A DNA stretch of 64,000 bases from Demequina sp. NBRC 110052 (lineage in GTDB: Bacteria; Actinomycetota; Actinomycetes; Actinomycetales; Demequinaceae): positions 868,001-932,000 of the forward strand of contig NZ_BBRI01000002.1 in assembly GCF_002090075.1 (NCBI RefSeq). Direction: 5' to 3'. The translations under genes and the position numbers were made by a program. Below are positions 44,131 to 52,401 of the stretch, piece after piece (positions within the stretch are counted from its first letter, which is position 1; every line of letters begins with the position of its first letter). The notes under the pieces are model-generated. The model worked only from the letters and a program-made list of their open reading frames with translations, was not told the DNA's origin and did not search any database.

Positions 44131-45105
44131 CTAGCTGCCGCGCTCATCCCCGAGCTCGGCACCGAGCGGACGCGCGCCACCCTCGCGCTCCGGCTCGTCA
44201 TGGCGCACGTCGGGCTCGATGAAGATCAGCCGCGCGGCGGGCACGGCCGCGCGGATGCGCTGCTCGGCGTCGTCCGTGCGGCGAGAGATCTCTGCGAGCG
44301 TCTCGTCGGCGCCCGCGCCCACCTTGGCGGTCACGAGCACGTCGTCGGGACCCAGGTGCATCGTGCGCAGGTGGATGACGTCGGTGAAGCCGGCCTCAGC
44401 GAGACCCGCTCGGATCTTCGCGATGTCCTCCGGCGTGGCCGACTCGCCGAGCAGCATCTCGCGGGTCTCGCGCGCCAGTACGAGCGCGATGCAGACGAGC
44501 AGCACGCCGATCATCGCGGTGCCAGCCGCGTCCCAGAGCCCGTTGTGCGTGACGAGCGTCATCGAGACGCCGAACAGCGCGAACACCAGGCCCACGAGCG
44601 CGCCGAAGTCCTCGAGCAGGATCACGGGCAGCTCGGGAGAACGCGAGCGCTGGATGAACTTCGCCCAGCCCACATTGCCGCGGATCTTGTTGGACTCCCT
44701 CATGGCAGTGCGGAAGCTCAGCCCTTCGAGCATGATCGCGATGAGCAGGACCACGATGGGGACCCAGTGCCATGACTCGATCGGCTCAGGGTGCTGGAAC
44801 TTGTGCCATGCCTCGTACAGCGCGAACAACCCTCCGAGGCTGAACAGCACGACGGCGACGAGGAAAGCGAAGTAGTACCGGTACCGCGAGTAGCCGAAGG
44901 GGTGCTCCGGCGTGGCCTCCTTGCGCGCCTTCCTGCCGCCGAGCAGGAGCAGCAACTGGTTGCCCGAGTCGGCGACCGAGTGGATCGCCTCAGCGAGCAT
45001 CGACGACGCGCCCGTCAGCGCGTATGCCGCGAACTTGGTGACGCCGATGCCCAGATTGGCGCTGAGCGCAGCGACGATCGCCTTGGTGCCGCCCTCAGCC
45101 GACAC
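44131..45105 (-). CDS. Cation diffusion facilitator family transporter
   Basis: A 324-residue CDF protein with about six membrane segments. The first metal site shows AEAIHSVADSGNQ, where the usual HxxxD pattern is HSVAD. The second site lies in LLEDFGALVG. The C-terminal cytoplasmic domain (about 215-300) is the metal-sensing ferredoxin-like fold, with TMHLGPDDVLVTAKV. The metal is probably Zn, Mn or Fe but cannot be read. The GTG at 45105 starts one base after the manB stop region, with GGGAGGG (inside manB) as ribosome site, so it is coupled to manB. The tail (300-324) is charged. Confidence 0.92.
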   Translation of the reverse strand: MSAEGGTKAIVAALSANLGIGVTKFAAYALTGASSMLAEAIHSVADSGNQLLLLLGGRKARKEATPEHPFGYSRYRYYFAFLVAVVLFSLGGLFALYEAWHKFQHPEPIESWHWVPIVVLLIAIMLEGLSFRTAMRESNKIRGNVGWAKFIQRSRSPELPVILLEDFGALVGLVFALFGVSMTLVTHNGLWDAAGTAMIGVLLVCIALVLARETREMLLGESATPEDIAKIRAGLAEAGFTDVIHLRTMHLGPDDVLVTAKVGAGADETLAEISRRTDDAEQRIRAAVPAARLIFIEPDVRHDEPEREGGARPLGAELGDERGS

Positions 45106-45106
45106 G

Positions 45107-46510
45107 TCAGCCCTCCCGGATGACCCGCAGCGCCTCGTCGCGCACTGCCTCCATGTCGGCGACCGTGGCCGCCTCCACGTTGAGGCGCAGCAGCGGCTCG
45201 GTTCCAGACGGGCGCACGTTGAACCACCAGCGAGGCTCGTCATCCCAGTGCGTCACGGTCAGGCCGTCGAACTCGTCGAGGACCACGCCGTCGCGCGTGC
45301 CGAAGGCGCCCTTGATGCGTGCGAGCGCCTCAGGCACCGAGGTCACGGTCGAGTTGATCTCGCCGGACGCGGCGTAGGGGTCGTAGGCCTCGAGCATGGC
45401 GCTCAGCGGCCCGTCCTGCTGGCCGAGTGCCGCCATCACGTGCAGCGCCGCGAGCATGCCCGAATCGGCGTAGAAGAAGTCGCGGAAGTAGAAGTGCGCC
45501 GAGTGCTCGCCACCGAAGATCGCGTCGTGCTCAGCCATCTGCGCCTTGATGAAGCTGTGTCCCACGCGCGAGCGAACGGCGGTGATGCCAGCCTCGCCCA
45601 GCAGCTCCGGCACGGCCCGCGACGAGATGAGGTTGTGGATCACGGTCGACTGGCCGTCCTCGCGCGCGGCCTCGCGCAGTCCCACGAGCGCGGTGATCGC
45701 GGAGGCGCGCACCACCTCGCCGCGCTCGTCGACGACGAAGCAGCGATCGGCGTCCCCGTCGAACGCGAGCCCCAGGTCCGCGCCGTGCTCCACGACGGCC
45801 TTCTGCAGGTCGCGCAGGTTCTCCTCCTCGAGCGGATTGGGCTCGTGGTTGGGGAAGGTGCCGTCGAGCTCGAAGTACAGCGGCACGATGTCCAGCGGGA
45901 GCTCGGGCAGGCCCGCCTCGGTGCCGAGCACCGCGGGCACCGTGTAGCCAGCCATCGCATTGCCTGCGTCCACGACGACCTTGAGCGGGCGGATCGCGTC
46001 GAGCGGCACGAGCGAGCGCAGGAACTCGCCGTACTCGCGCAGCATGTCCTGCGTCTCGTCGGTGCCTCGCTCCTCTGCGACCGGCACGCCCTCGTCCACG
46101 TAGCGCTCGGCGAGCGTGCGCACGTCCGCGAGGCCGGTGTTCTCGCCGACGGCGCGTGCGCGCGACCGGCACAGCTTCATGCCGTTGTATGCGGCCGGGT
46201 TGTGGCTCGCGGTGATCATCGCGCCGGGCAGGTTCAGCGCGCCCGACGCGTGATACAGGCCATCGGTGGAGCACAGTCCGATGCGGATCGCGTTGACGCC
46301 ACGGTCGTTCAGGCCCGCGACGAACGCGTCGGCGAGGCCTGGGCCCGTGTCGCGCATGTCGTGGCCGAGCGCGACCGTGGTCTCGCCGTCGGGGCGCACG
46401 ATGGCATCGGCGAATGCCGCGCCGATCGCGTGCGCGATCTCGGTCGTGAGCTGCTCGCCGACGATGCCGCGCACGTCGTAGGACTTGATGAGGCCGCTGA
46501 GATCGGTCAT
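45107..46510 (-). CDS. manB: Phosphomannomutase / phosphoglucomutase
   Basis: A 467-residue enzyme that moves phosphate between C1 and C6 of mannose or glucose, feeding GDP-mannose and wall glycans. Catalytic Ser lies in TASHNP (about 100), Mg loop in DGDADR, sugar loop in GGEHSAH, and the phosphate loop in RPSGTEP near the C-terminus; all are intact. The ATG at 46510 has a TAGCCT element seven bases upstream. M. tuberculosis ManB (Rv3264c) occupies the same neighbourhood near whiB2 and LCP genes. It is followed by the CDF gene with one base between. Confidence 0.95.
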   Translation of the reverse strand: MTDLSGLIKSYDVRGIVGEQLTTEIAHAIGAAFADAIVRPDGETTVALGHDMRDTGPGLADAFVAGLNDRGVNAIRIGLCSTDGLYHASGALNLPGAMITASHNPAAYNGMKLCRSRARAVGENTGLADVRTLAERYVDEGVPVAEERGTDETQDMLREYGEFLRSLVPLDAIRPLKVVVDAGNAMAGYTVPAVLGTEAGLPELPLDIVPLYFELDGTFPNHEPNPLEEENLRDLQKAVVEHGADLGLAFDGDADRCFVVDERGEVVRASAITALVGLREAAREDGQSTVIHNLISSRAVPELLGEAGITAVRSRVGHSFIKAQMAEHDAIFGGEHSAHFYFRDFFYADSGMLAALHVMAALGQQDGPLSAMLEAYDPYAASGEINSTVTSVPEALARIKGAFGTRDGVVLDEFDGLTVTHWDDEPRWWFNVRPSGTEPLLRLNVEAATVADMEAVRDEALRVIREG

Positions 46511-46517
46511 GACGGAC

Positions 46518-46523
46518 AGGCTA
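46518..46523 (-). promoter_or_regulatory. -10 element of manB
   Basis: TAGCCT on the minus strand, seven nucleotides before the ATG; leaderless pattern. Confidence 0.45.
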
Positions 46524-46579
46524 GCGCCCGCCGGTGACGGACGGAGCCCTCCCCACCAGTCGTGGCGCGGCGGACCGGT

Positions 46580-46930
46580 TCAGGAGTCGGAGTTGACGAC
46601 CCGCAGATGCCCGCGGCGCGGCTCTGAGGCGACCGGAGCGGGCGGCATCACCGCCACGCGCGGCGCGCCCGCCTCGCGCACGGCGCGCGCGAGCGCGTCC
46701 AGGTCGTCCGGAGACGGGCCGGGATCCACGAGGTCCTGGTGGATATGGACCACGTCCCAGCCGCGCGGCGCCGTGAAGCCCTCCGCATGAGGGGCGCACA
46801 GGTCGTAACTGTGAGGCTCGGCGTTCGCGGACAGCTGCCCCACGACCACGGTCGAGTCCGCGTAGACATAGGTCAGCGTCGCCGCCGCCGGGCGGGCGCA
46901 GGTCGACTTGGAGCACTGTCGCGAGGCCAT
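46580..46930 (-). CDS. DUF3499 family protein
   Basis: A 116-residue protein starting MASRQCSKSTCARPA. Early Cys6 and Cys11 together with later DLCAPHAEGF (Cys and His) look like a small zinc-ribbon, as known for DUF3499. The C-terminal 30 residues are Pro/Ala-rich. Function is unknown, but it is conserved between whiB2 and manB in actinobacteria. The start is ATG 46930 or GTG 46933; a TAGCGT element lies 11 or 8 bases upstream, the second distance fitting the leaderless pattern better. It reads towards manB, 69 bp away. Confidence 0.88.
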   Translation of the reverse strand: MASRQCSKSTCARPAAATLTYVYADSTVVVGQLSANAEPHSYDLCAPHAEGFTAPRGWDVVHIHQDLVDPGPSPDDLDALARAVREAGAPRVAVMPPAPVASEPRRGHLRVVNSDS

Positions 46931-46941
46931 CACGTCTCGTG

Positions 46942-46947
46942 ACGCTA
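46942..46947 (-). promoter_or_regulatory. -10 element of the DUF3499 gene
   Basis: TAGCGT on the minus strand, eight bases before the GTG at 46933 and eleven before the ATG at 46930. Confidence 0.4.
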
Positions 46948-47034
46948 CCCCCGCGCCACCACGTACCGCTGGAGGCACGCCGCCCGCCCGACCACGGCGT
47001 CGGGCCGGTACCGCGACACGCCCGACGCGCGGAC

Positions 47035-47040
47035 TAGGGT
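47035..47040 (+). promoter_or_regulatory. -10 element of the zincin-like gene
   Basis: TAGGGT six nucleotides before the ATG at 47047. A decamer CGCCCGACGC copy ends seven bases before it. Confidence 0.5.
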
Positions 47041-47046
47041 TCCCGT

Positions 47047-47445
47047 ATGGGCGCGCGCGACAGGCACGGCAGGGGGCTGAGGGCTCCCCTGGTGCCTGCG
47101 TCGCTGCCGGGTCACCTCACCCGGGCTGATCGCTTCGACAGGCTCGTGCTCGAGGCCGCCGAGCGGCTCGAGCCACGGTGGGGCCGACGCTGGGGCAAAG
47201 TCGAGTTCGGCGCCGAGGACGTGCCCCCGTCCGACCCGAGCCCGTGGGAGCGCGGCGTGCCGCTCGGCAGGCTGTTCCCCTCAGACCTGGGGCAGCCGAC
47301 ACGCGTGGTCGTCTACCGACGCCCGTGCGAGGAGCGGGCCGACGGCCCAGAGCTCGCGCTGCTGGTGCGCGACGTAGTCGCGGAGCAGGTGGCGCATCTG
47401 CTCGGCATGGCGCCGGAGGACGTCGACCCCGAGTTCGGCGAGTGA
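47047..47445 (+). CDS. Zincin-fold (metallopeptidase-like) protein, degenerate active site
   Basis: A 132-residue protein of the small actinobacterial metallopeptidase family found beside DUF3499 and whiB2. The core contains FGAEDVPP, GRLFPSDLGQPTRVVVYRRP and the helix LVRDVVAEQVAHLLGM. The zinc motif HExxH reads A-E-Q-V-A-H, so the first His is lost while Glu and the second His remain. Zinc peptidase activity is therefore doubtful. The basic N-terminal 20 residues are probably flexible. It converges with the DUF5719 gene, three bases between stops. Family from memory; degeneracy seen directly. Confidence 0.8.
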   Translation: MGARDRHGRGLRAPLVPASLPGHLTRADRFDRLVLEAAERLEPRWGRRWGKVEFGAEDVPPSDPSPWERGVPLGRLFPSDLGQPTRVVVYRRPCEERADGPELALLVRDVVAEQVAHLLGMAPEDVDPEFGE

Positions 47446-47448
47446 GCG

Positions 47449-48774
47449 TCAGCGCACGTACGAGCGATCGACAGTGGTGATCTCCATCGGATCCACCTCG
47501 GGGCGCGCGGGCGCCATCGCCGCCAGGAAGCCAGGGTCCTGACGCACTGTCACGACCCACGCGGCACGTCCCGTGATCGACACGGCCGTGCCCGCAGGCA
47601 GATCGAGGGGGATGCGGACCACGGTGCGCGCCGCGACCGGCGTCTCCGCGACCACCGCGCCCGCACCATCGAGCACCGTCACCGTGGTGCTCACGGGCGA
47701 GTAGGCGACGATCGCCCCACCGAGTCCCGGGGCGTACGCCACGCGTGCCGCCGTCGACTCCGCCGTGGTTGGCACCGGCTGCGCCGCGACCCACATGAAG
47801 TCGGTCGCAGTCTGCCCCTCGAGCCCCACATCGGAACTGCGCTGCACGACCGTGCGCGCGGCGGCCACCACGTCAGCATCGGCGTCGATCTCGATCGCCC
47901 TGACGTCGCCGAGCGGCACCGCGACTTCGGTCACGACGCCCGCCTCGAGCTCCACACGCGAGGTGCCGGGCCAATCGAGGATTCCGTCGGCGCCCACGAG
48001 CGTCAGCGACGCCACCGCACCCTCGGGCGACATGAGACGCAGCGTCGCCGCGCTCGCGCCTCCGCCACCGACCGCGGGCACCACGAGATGGCGTCCAGGC
48101 TCGGAGGCGCTCGCCCAGTCGGTGCCCGCGGGCTGCAGCCCGTCGAGCCTTGAGTCCTGCAGCGCCGCGACCACGCCCGCTCCGGTCGCATCGACGCGGA
48201 TCGCCATGGCGGGCAGCTCTGCCTCGACGCCCTCGAGCAGCAGCTCAGCCTGGGACGCCGCGCCGACCGCGAGCGTCCTCGTCTCGCCGAGCGCGCCAGC
48301 GCCGCCGTACAGCGTCACGGTCGCCTCGATGTTGCGCTCGGTCGGGTTGGTGAGCACGAGTCGGGACGAGGCTCCCACGGTCGTCGCGCCGGCCACGATC
48401 CACTGCGTGGACGCGGGGCGCGTGCACGTGAGCGCCGCAAGCGAGGCGATGTCGCCGTCCTCCGCGCGTTCCAGCACGGCGCCGACCGGCGCTTCGACCG
48501 CCACCCCATCGCCGACCGGCGTGGACGCGCCGCCGAACACCGCGCGTGAGGACTGCGTCGGCACCGAAGAGAAGTCGTCGCCCTCGATCGCGCCCACCGG
48601 CACCGTGAGAGGTGCGGGGCAGGCCGCGGGCTGGGCAGCGGGCATCACTGCGGTCGTCGACGTCGCATGCGCGCGCTCGGCGGCGGGGTCGAGCGATGAT
48701 CCCAGCACTGCCACAGCCGCGAGGGCGCCCAGCGCGACGGCGCCCGTCGTCGCCTTGATCCAGGTCGCCGTCAT
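47449..48774 (-). CDS. DUF5719 secreted/membrane-anchored protein
   Basis: A 441-residue protein with an N-terminal membrane segment or signal (about 10-28). The remainder is an outer beta-rich, Ala/Val/Thr-rich region, consistent with repeated beta-sandwich units; RLVLTNPTERNIEATVTLYG is an example of the strand pattern. Cys residues at PAACPAP and LTCTRPA could pair. No enzyme motif. It is always a companion of the large GT2 membrane protein in actinobacteria as far as I recall, and here overlaps that gene by 4 bp. A surface glycan-related role is inferred. Confidence 0.85.
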   Translation of the reverse strand: MTATWIKATTGAVALGALAAVAVLGSSLDPAAERAHATSTTAVMPAAQPAACPAPLTVPVGAIEGDDFSSVPTQSSRAVFGGASTPVGDGVAVEAPVGAVLERAEDGDIASLAALTCTRPASTQWIVAGATTVGASSRLVLTNPTERNIEATVTLYGGAGALGETRTLAVGAASQAELLLEGVEAELPAMAIRVDATGAGVVAALQDSRLDGLQPAGTDWASASEPGRHLVVPAVGGGGASAATLRLMSPEGAVASLTLVGADGILDWPGTSRVELEAGVVTEVAVPLGDVRAIEIDADADVVAAARTVVQRSSDVGLEGQTATDFMWVAAQPVPTTAESTAARVAYAPGLGGAIVAYSPVSTTVTVLDGAGAVVAETPVAARTVVRIPLDLPAGTAVSITGRAAWVVTVRQDPGFLAAMAPARPEVDPMEITTVDRSYVR

Positions 48775-51700
48775 CGCGCGCCCCGTCCGAACCTCGTGCG
48801 ATGGATGGGGATGGAACCCAGCAGCGTGAACCCCACGAAGCCCGCCACGATCCACAGCCAGCGTGCGCGCGTCGGGTCATGATGGACGATCTCCAGCTGC
48901 CCCGATCCCGCGACCTTCCATGCCGCACGCCCGAGCGGATCGTCCACGCGCGCCAACGGCTCGCCGTCCAGGGTGGCCGTCCAGGCCCGGTCATCCGCGA
49001 CCGCGAGCACGAGCGTGCCGTCCACGCTCTCGGCGAGCTCGATCGTGCCGGAGAGGCGTCCCATCGGCACGGCCGTGCGGGCATCGCCCACCTCGACCCA
49101 GGCGCGCGTAGCGCGTGCGTCGTCCTCCCACGTGACCCGGTAGGGGGTGCCGCGGTCGCTCGCGCCCAGCAGGTCGAGCTCCTCGATCTGGGACAGCGCC
49201 GCGTCGAGCTCGGTGGCCCCTGGCGCGACCACGACGGTGCCGATGCCCCACGCGGCCAGCGAGGGCGACGCCCCCGAGCCTGCCCCGGCGAGGGTTGCCA
49301 CAGCTTCCCCGAGCGAGGCGGGCGTTGCAGGCGGCGGGTCGGTCGGGTGCGCGTACGCGCGCCCGTCGTCATCGCGCTCGGCCGTCCCGAGCGCGTGCAC
49401 CGAGCCGTCAGTCTCGAGCACGGTGTAGGCGACGGTGCCATCCTCCGCCGAGTCCAGTACGAGCACGCGCTGGCGTTCGCCGGAGACCTGGTCGAGCGCC
49501 GTCGCCAGGGGCAGCACCGCCACATCGGTCGTGCCGAGGTCCGTGGGACGGCCGGGCCACGCGACGACGAGCGCGTGCGCGCTCAGCGCGAGCGCCGCGA
49601 CGCCGAGCACCACTGCATATCCCGTGCGCCTCCACGCCAGCGCTGCGCCCTTGCCCTGACCCCATGCGCCGGACGCCGCCGAAGCCGCCGCGCCCAGCAG
49701 AGCGAGAGCCATGAGCGAGGAGCCGGGGCCGGGCCACCCGTTCACGAGCTCCATGCCCGCGCCGTCCTCCCCGCCGACCAGCGTGCGCTGCTCCACGAGC
49801 GCCGTCGCGAGGCCCACGGACGCGAGCAGCACGAGCGTGCGCACCGGCCAGGTCGCGCGGCCCGAGAGCACGGCCCACGCCGCGCCGAGCACGACGAGCG
49901 CTCCGACTGCGAGTGCGGCCGCGCCTGCGGTGGGCGCGAGGTCGGCCCATGGGAGGGCCGTCTGGGGCGTCGGCGCGCCGAGCAGCAGTTCCCACGGCTC
50001 GGATGGCTGCGAGGCGGCTACCGGTCCCGCGTCGCGCAGCAGCACGCGCGCGGCGCCTCCCCACGTGCCCTCGTGCCATGCGGCCACGAGTGCGGGTGCG
50101 GAGACGAGCAGCGCCGGCAGGGCGATCGCCCACGTGCGCAGCCGCGCGCCTCGCGCGAAGCCTCCGGCGACCAGCGCCACCAGCACGACCGCTGGCAACA
50201 GCGCGGGCGCCGCGGAGACTGCGGCGGCCGCAGCGACGGCAGCTCCCGCGGATGCGCTCGGCGAACCGACGCGCACGCGGGGGAACTCGCCGTCCCCCAC
50301 GGGCTCGCCGCGATGCCACCCGGCGCCGCGCACCAGGCCGAAGGCCACCCACGGCAGCAGCACGTGCGCAAGTACGGCGCCGAGCCGGCCATCGTCGACC
50401 GAGACAAGGAACGCGGGCCACAGGCCATACGCGAGCGCCGCGGCGCCGCGGATCCACGCCGACCGCACCGCAGTGCCGGCAGCAGCCCAGCCGCCGAGCG
50501 TCGCGGCCAGCGGCGCGAGCACGAGCGTCAGCGCGAGCCCGACGCGCGCGCCGCCCGGCACCACGCTCGCGGGAAGCAGCAGCGCTGCATAGACGGAGTC
50601 GATCGAGGCGGCGCCGAAGCCCGCGCCGTCCCAGCCGGAGACGAGGCGCGCCCACACGTCCCCCGCCGCGAGGTCCGTGACTCCGAGGATGCCGCCAGCG
50701 AGCATGTCGCCGCGCAGCACGGGACCCAGCCACGCGCCGCCGAACGCGAGCGACGCCGCGAGTCCTAGCGCACCGGTGATCGCGAGCCCCCGTCGACGGC
50801 GGCTCGCCGCGAGCGCCAACTCGGCGCGTTCCACATCGTTGGGGGCGATCGATTCGCGCCACTGCTCGTAGGCGCCGAGCTCGCGGGCGCGCACGAAGCG
50901 CACGACGGTGCGCCACGGCGCGAGCAGCGGCCGCTCGACGCGGGGCCCGAGCTCCTGAGTACGCCGGATCGCCGCGCGCGACGCGGGCAGTCGACCCAAG
51001 CGTCCCAGCACTCGCCACGGCACGCCGAGGTCGGCGAGCGCCATGCGCGGCTCGTTCTGCGCGATGCGCAGCAGGGCGCGCACGGGTGCGGAGACGAAGG
51101 CCCACAGCACGAGCAGGGGGACGCCGAGCGCGGGCGCGAACGCCATCGCGTGGTACCACTCGCCCGTCCGACGCTGGGGGTACGACGAGCGTCGGTCCTG
51201 CTCGCCCCCGGCGCGGGTGCCGTGCAGGTTCTCCTGCGCATGCCGGATGCGCGCGGACGGCACGACGACCACGTCGAGTCCCGCGCGCCACGCGCGGCGG
51301 CACAGGTCGACGCTCTCCCCGAAGCCGCGGTACGCGTCGTCGGTGCCGCCAGCGCGGTCCCACCACTCACGGCGCACCAGGGCGCCCGCGAGGCTGACGG
51401 CCAAGACGTCGTCGCGCGAGTCGTACTGGCCCTGGTTGACGTCGTCCTCCTCGACCAGCTGGATGCGGCGCGCGCCGACGCGCGAGACCGTCGCCCCCAG
51501 ATCGACGAGTCGCGAAGGGTCGCGCCAGTTGACGTGCGCGGCACCGACGATCGCGGCACGGCGGCGCTTGCGCGCGACCGCGGCGAGCGCGTCGAGCGCT
51601 CCTGGCATGGGCGCCGTGTCGTCGTGGAGCAGCCACAGGAGCTCCTGATCGAGCGCGGGGTGCGTCGCGACCGCGGCATCGATCGCCTCGCGATAGTTCG

Positions 51701-51884
51701 CGCCGTCAGCGCGCAGGATCTCGCCTCGAAGACCGTCAGGGAAATCGGGTTCGTCGCCGTCCACGACCACGACATCGAGGGTGTCGTACGAGTGGTCCGC
51801 GAGCGAGGCGAGGACCGCTGGGAGGTGACCGCTGCGACCGTCGGTGACGACAATCGCGCGCACGACAGCGCGCGCCGTTGTCAC
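48771..51884 (-). CDS. Large GT2 glycosyltransferase fused to multi-pass membrane domain
   Basis: A 1037-residue protein. The N-terminal GT2 domain (about 1-240) has VVVVDGDEPDF, the metal/nucleotide site LLHDDTAPMPGALDAL and acceptor-side GGTDDAYRGFGESVDLCRR. About 12 membrane segments follow (from near 250 to 790, with a long gap around 300-365), and the C-terminal 200 residues form an outer beta-rich domain closed by one last membrane segment (about 1005-1025). It should build or flip a surface polysaccharide; the product is unknown. GTG start. It lies directly downstream of whiB2 and overlaps DUF5719, a conserved trio. Confidence 0.9.
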   Translation of the reverse strand: MTTARAVVRAIVVTDGRSGHLPAVLASLADHSYDTLDVVVVDGDEPDFPDGLRGEILRADGANYREAIDAAVATHPALDQELLWLLHDDTAPMPGALDALAAVARKRRRAAIVGAAHVNWRDPSRLVDLGATVSRVGARRIQLVEEDDVNQGQYDSRDDVLAVSLAGALVRREWWDRAGGTDDAYRGFGESVDLCRRAWRAGLDVVVVPSARIRHAQENLHGTRAGGEQDRRSSYPQRRTGEWYHAMAFAPALGVPLLVLWAFVSAPVRALLRIAQNEPRMALADLGVPWRVLGRLGRLPASRAAIRRTQELGPRVERPLLAPWRTVVRFVRARELGAYEQWRESIAPNDVERAELALAASRRRRGLAITGALGLAASLAFGGAWLGPVLRGDMLAGGILGVTDLAAGDVWARLVSGWDGAGFGAASIDSVYAALLLPASVVPGGARVGLALTLVLAPLAATLGGWAAAGTAVRSAWIRGAAALAYGLWPAFLVSVDDGRLGAVLAHVLLPWVAFGLVRGAGWHRGEPVGDGEFPRVRVGSPSASAGAAVAAAAAVSAAPALLPAVVLVALVAGGFARGARLRTWAIALPALLVSAPALVAAWHEGTWGGAARVLLRDAGPVAASQPSEPWELLLGAPTPQTALPWADLAPTAGAAALAVGALVVLGAAWAVLSGRATWPVRTLVLLASVGLATALVEQRTLVGGEDGAGMELVNGWPGPGSSLMALALLGAAASAASGAWGQGKGAALAWRRTGYAVVLGVAALALSAHALVVAWPGRPTDLGTTDVAVLPLATALDQVSGERQRVLVLDSAEDGTVAYTVLETDGSVHALGTAERDDDGRAYAHPTDPPPATPASLGEAVATLAGAGSGASPSLAAWGIGTVVVAPGATELDAALSQIEELDLLGASDRGTPYRVTWEDDARATRAWVEVGDARTAVPMGRLSGTIELAESVDGTLVLAVADDRAWTATLDGEPLARVDDPLGRAAWKVAGSGQLEIVHHDPTRARWLWIVAGFVGFTLLGSIPIHRTRFGRGAR

Positions 51885-51908
51885 GACGCGCCTCCCGTCA
51901 CCGGCTCG

Positions 51909-52229
51909 CTAGACAGCGCGACGCTTGAGCTTGCGTCGCTCACGCTCCGACAGACCGCCCCAGATCCCGAAGCGCTCATCATGCTCGAGCGCGTAGTCGA
52001 GGCACTCCGAGCGCACGTCGCACGACGCACACACCTTCTTTGCCTCACGGGTGGAGCCTCCCTTCTCGGGAAAGAAGGCCTCCGGGTCGGTCTGCGCGCA
52101 GAGCGCGCGTTCCTGCCAGCCGAGCGGACCGTCGTCGTCGACAGCATCGAAGATGTCGACCACCGGTGCCAGCGTCGGCGTGGGCTTGCCGGCGTCTGAG
52201 GGCACGGTGCCGTCGTAGATGCTCCACAT
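51909..52229 (-). CDS. whiB2: WhiB-family iron-sulfur regulator, WhiB2/WhmD type
   Basis: A 106-residue Fe-S transcription factor. The four cluster Cys are Cys44, Cys67, Cys70 and Cys76 (CxxCxxxxxC core VCASCDVRSEC). GIWGGLSERERRKLKRR is the turn and basic DNA-contact tail. The long acidic N-terminal part (1-37) is typical of WhiB2, which acts in septation with WhiA-like partners. GGAGGG lies before the ATG. It has a strong promoter with a perfect palindrome over the -10 (52280-52308), so tight control is expected. GT2 and DUF5719 genes follow, and an LCP gene is divergent. Confidence 0.95.
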   Translation of the reverse strand: MWSIYDGTVPSDAGKPTPTLAPVVDIFDAVDDDGPLGWQERALCAQTDPEAFFPEKGGSTREAKKVCASCDVRSECLDYALEHDERFGIWGGLSERERRKLKRRAV

Positions 52230-52279
52230 AGGCTTCCCTCCGAATCGCCCACGAGGGTGGCAACCCCCGCTTACCCGAA

Positions 52280-52308
52280 ATTACACCTGTGTAATCCGCG
52301 CCAGTCAA
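52280..52308 (-). promoter_or_regulatory. whiB2 promoter with palindromic operator
   Basis: On the minus strand TTGACT (52308-52303), a 17-bp spacer and TGTAAT (52285-52280) form a good vegetative promoter. The perfect inverted repeat ATTACAC-N2-GTGTAAT (52280-52295) covers the -10 and part of the spacer. A repressor bound there would block the promoter. The leader to the ATG is about 44 nt. Confidence 0.7.
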
Positions 52309-52401
52309 GTCGAGAGCGACCCTTGCCACACCCTGTCACCGCCCTCGCAACGTACACGCCGCGCCGGGCGTTGAATGCGCAGCAGGGACGAGGAGGGGAA
52401 T

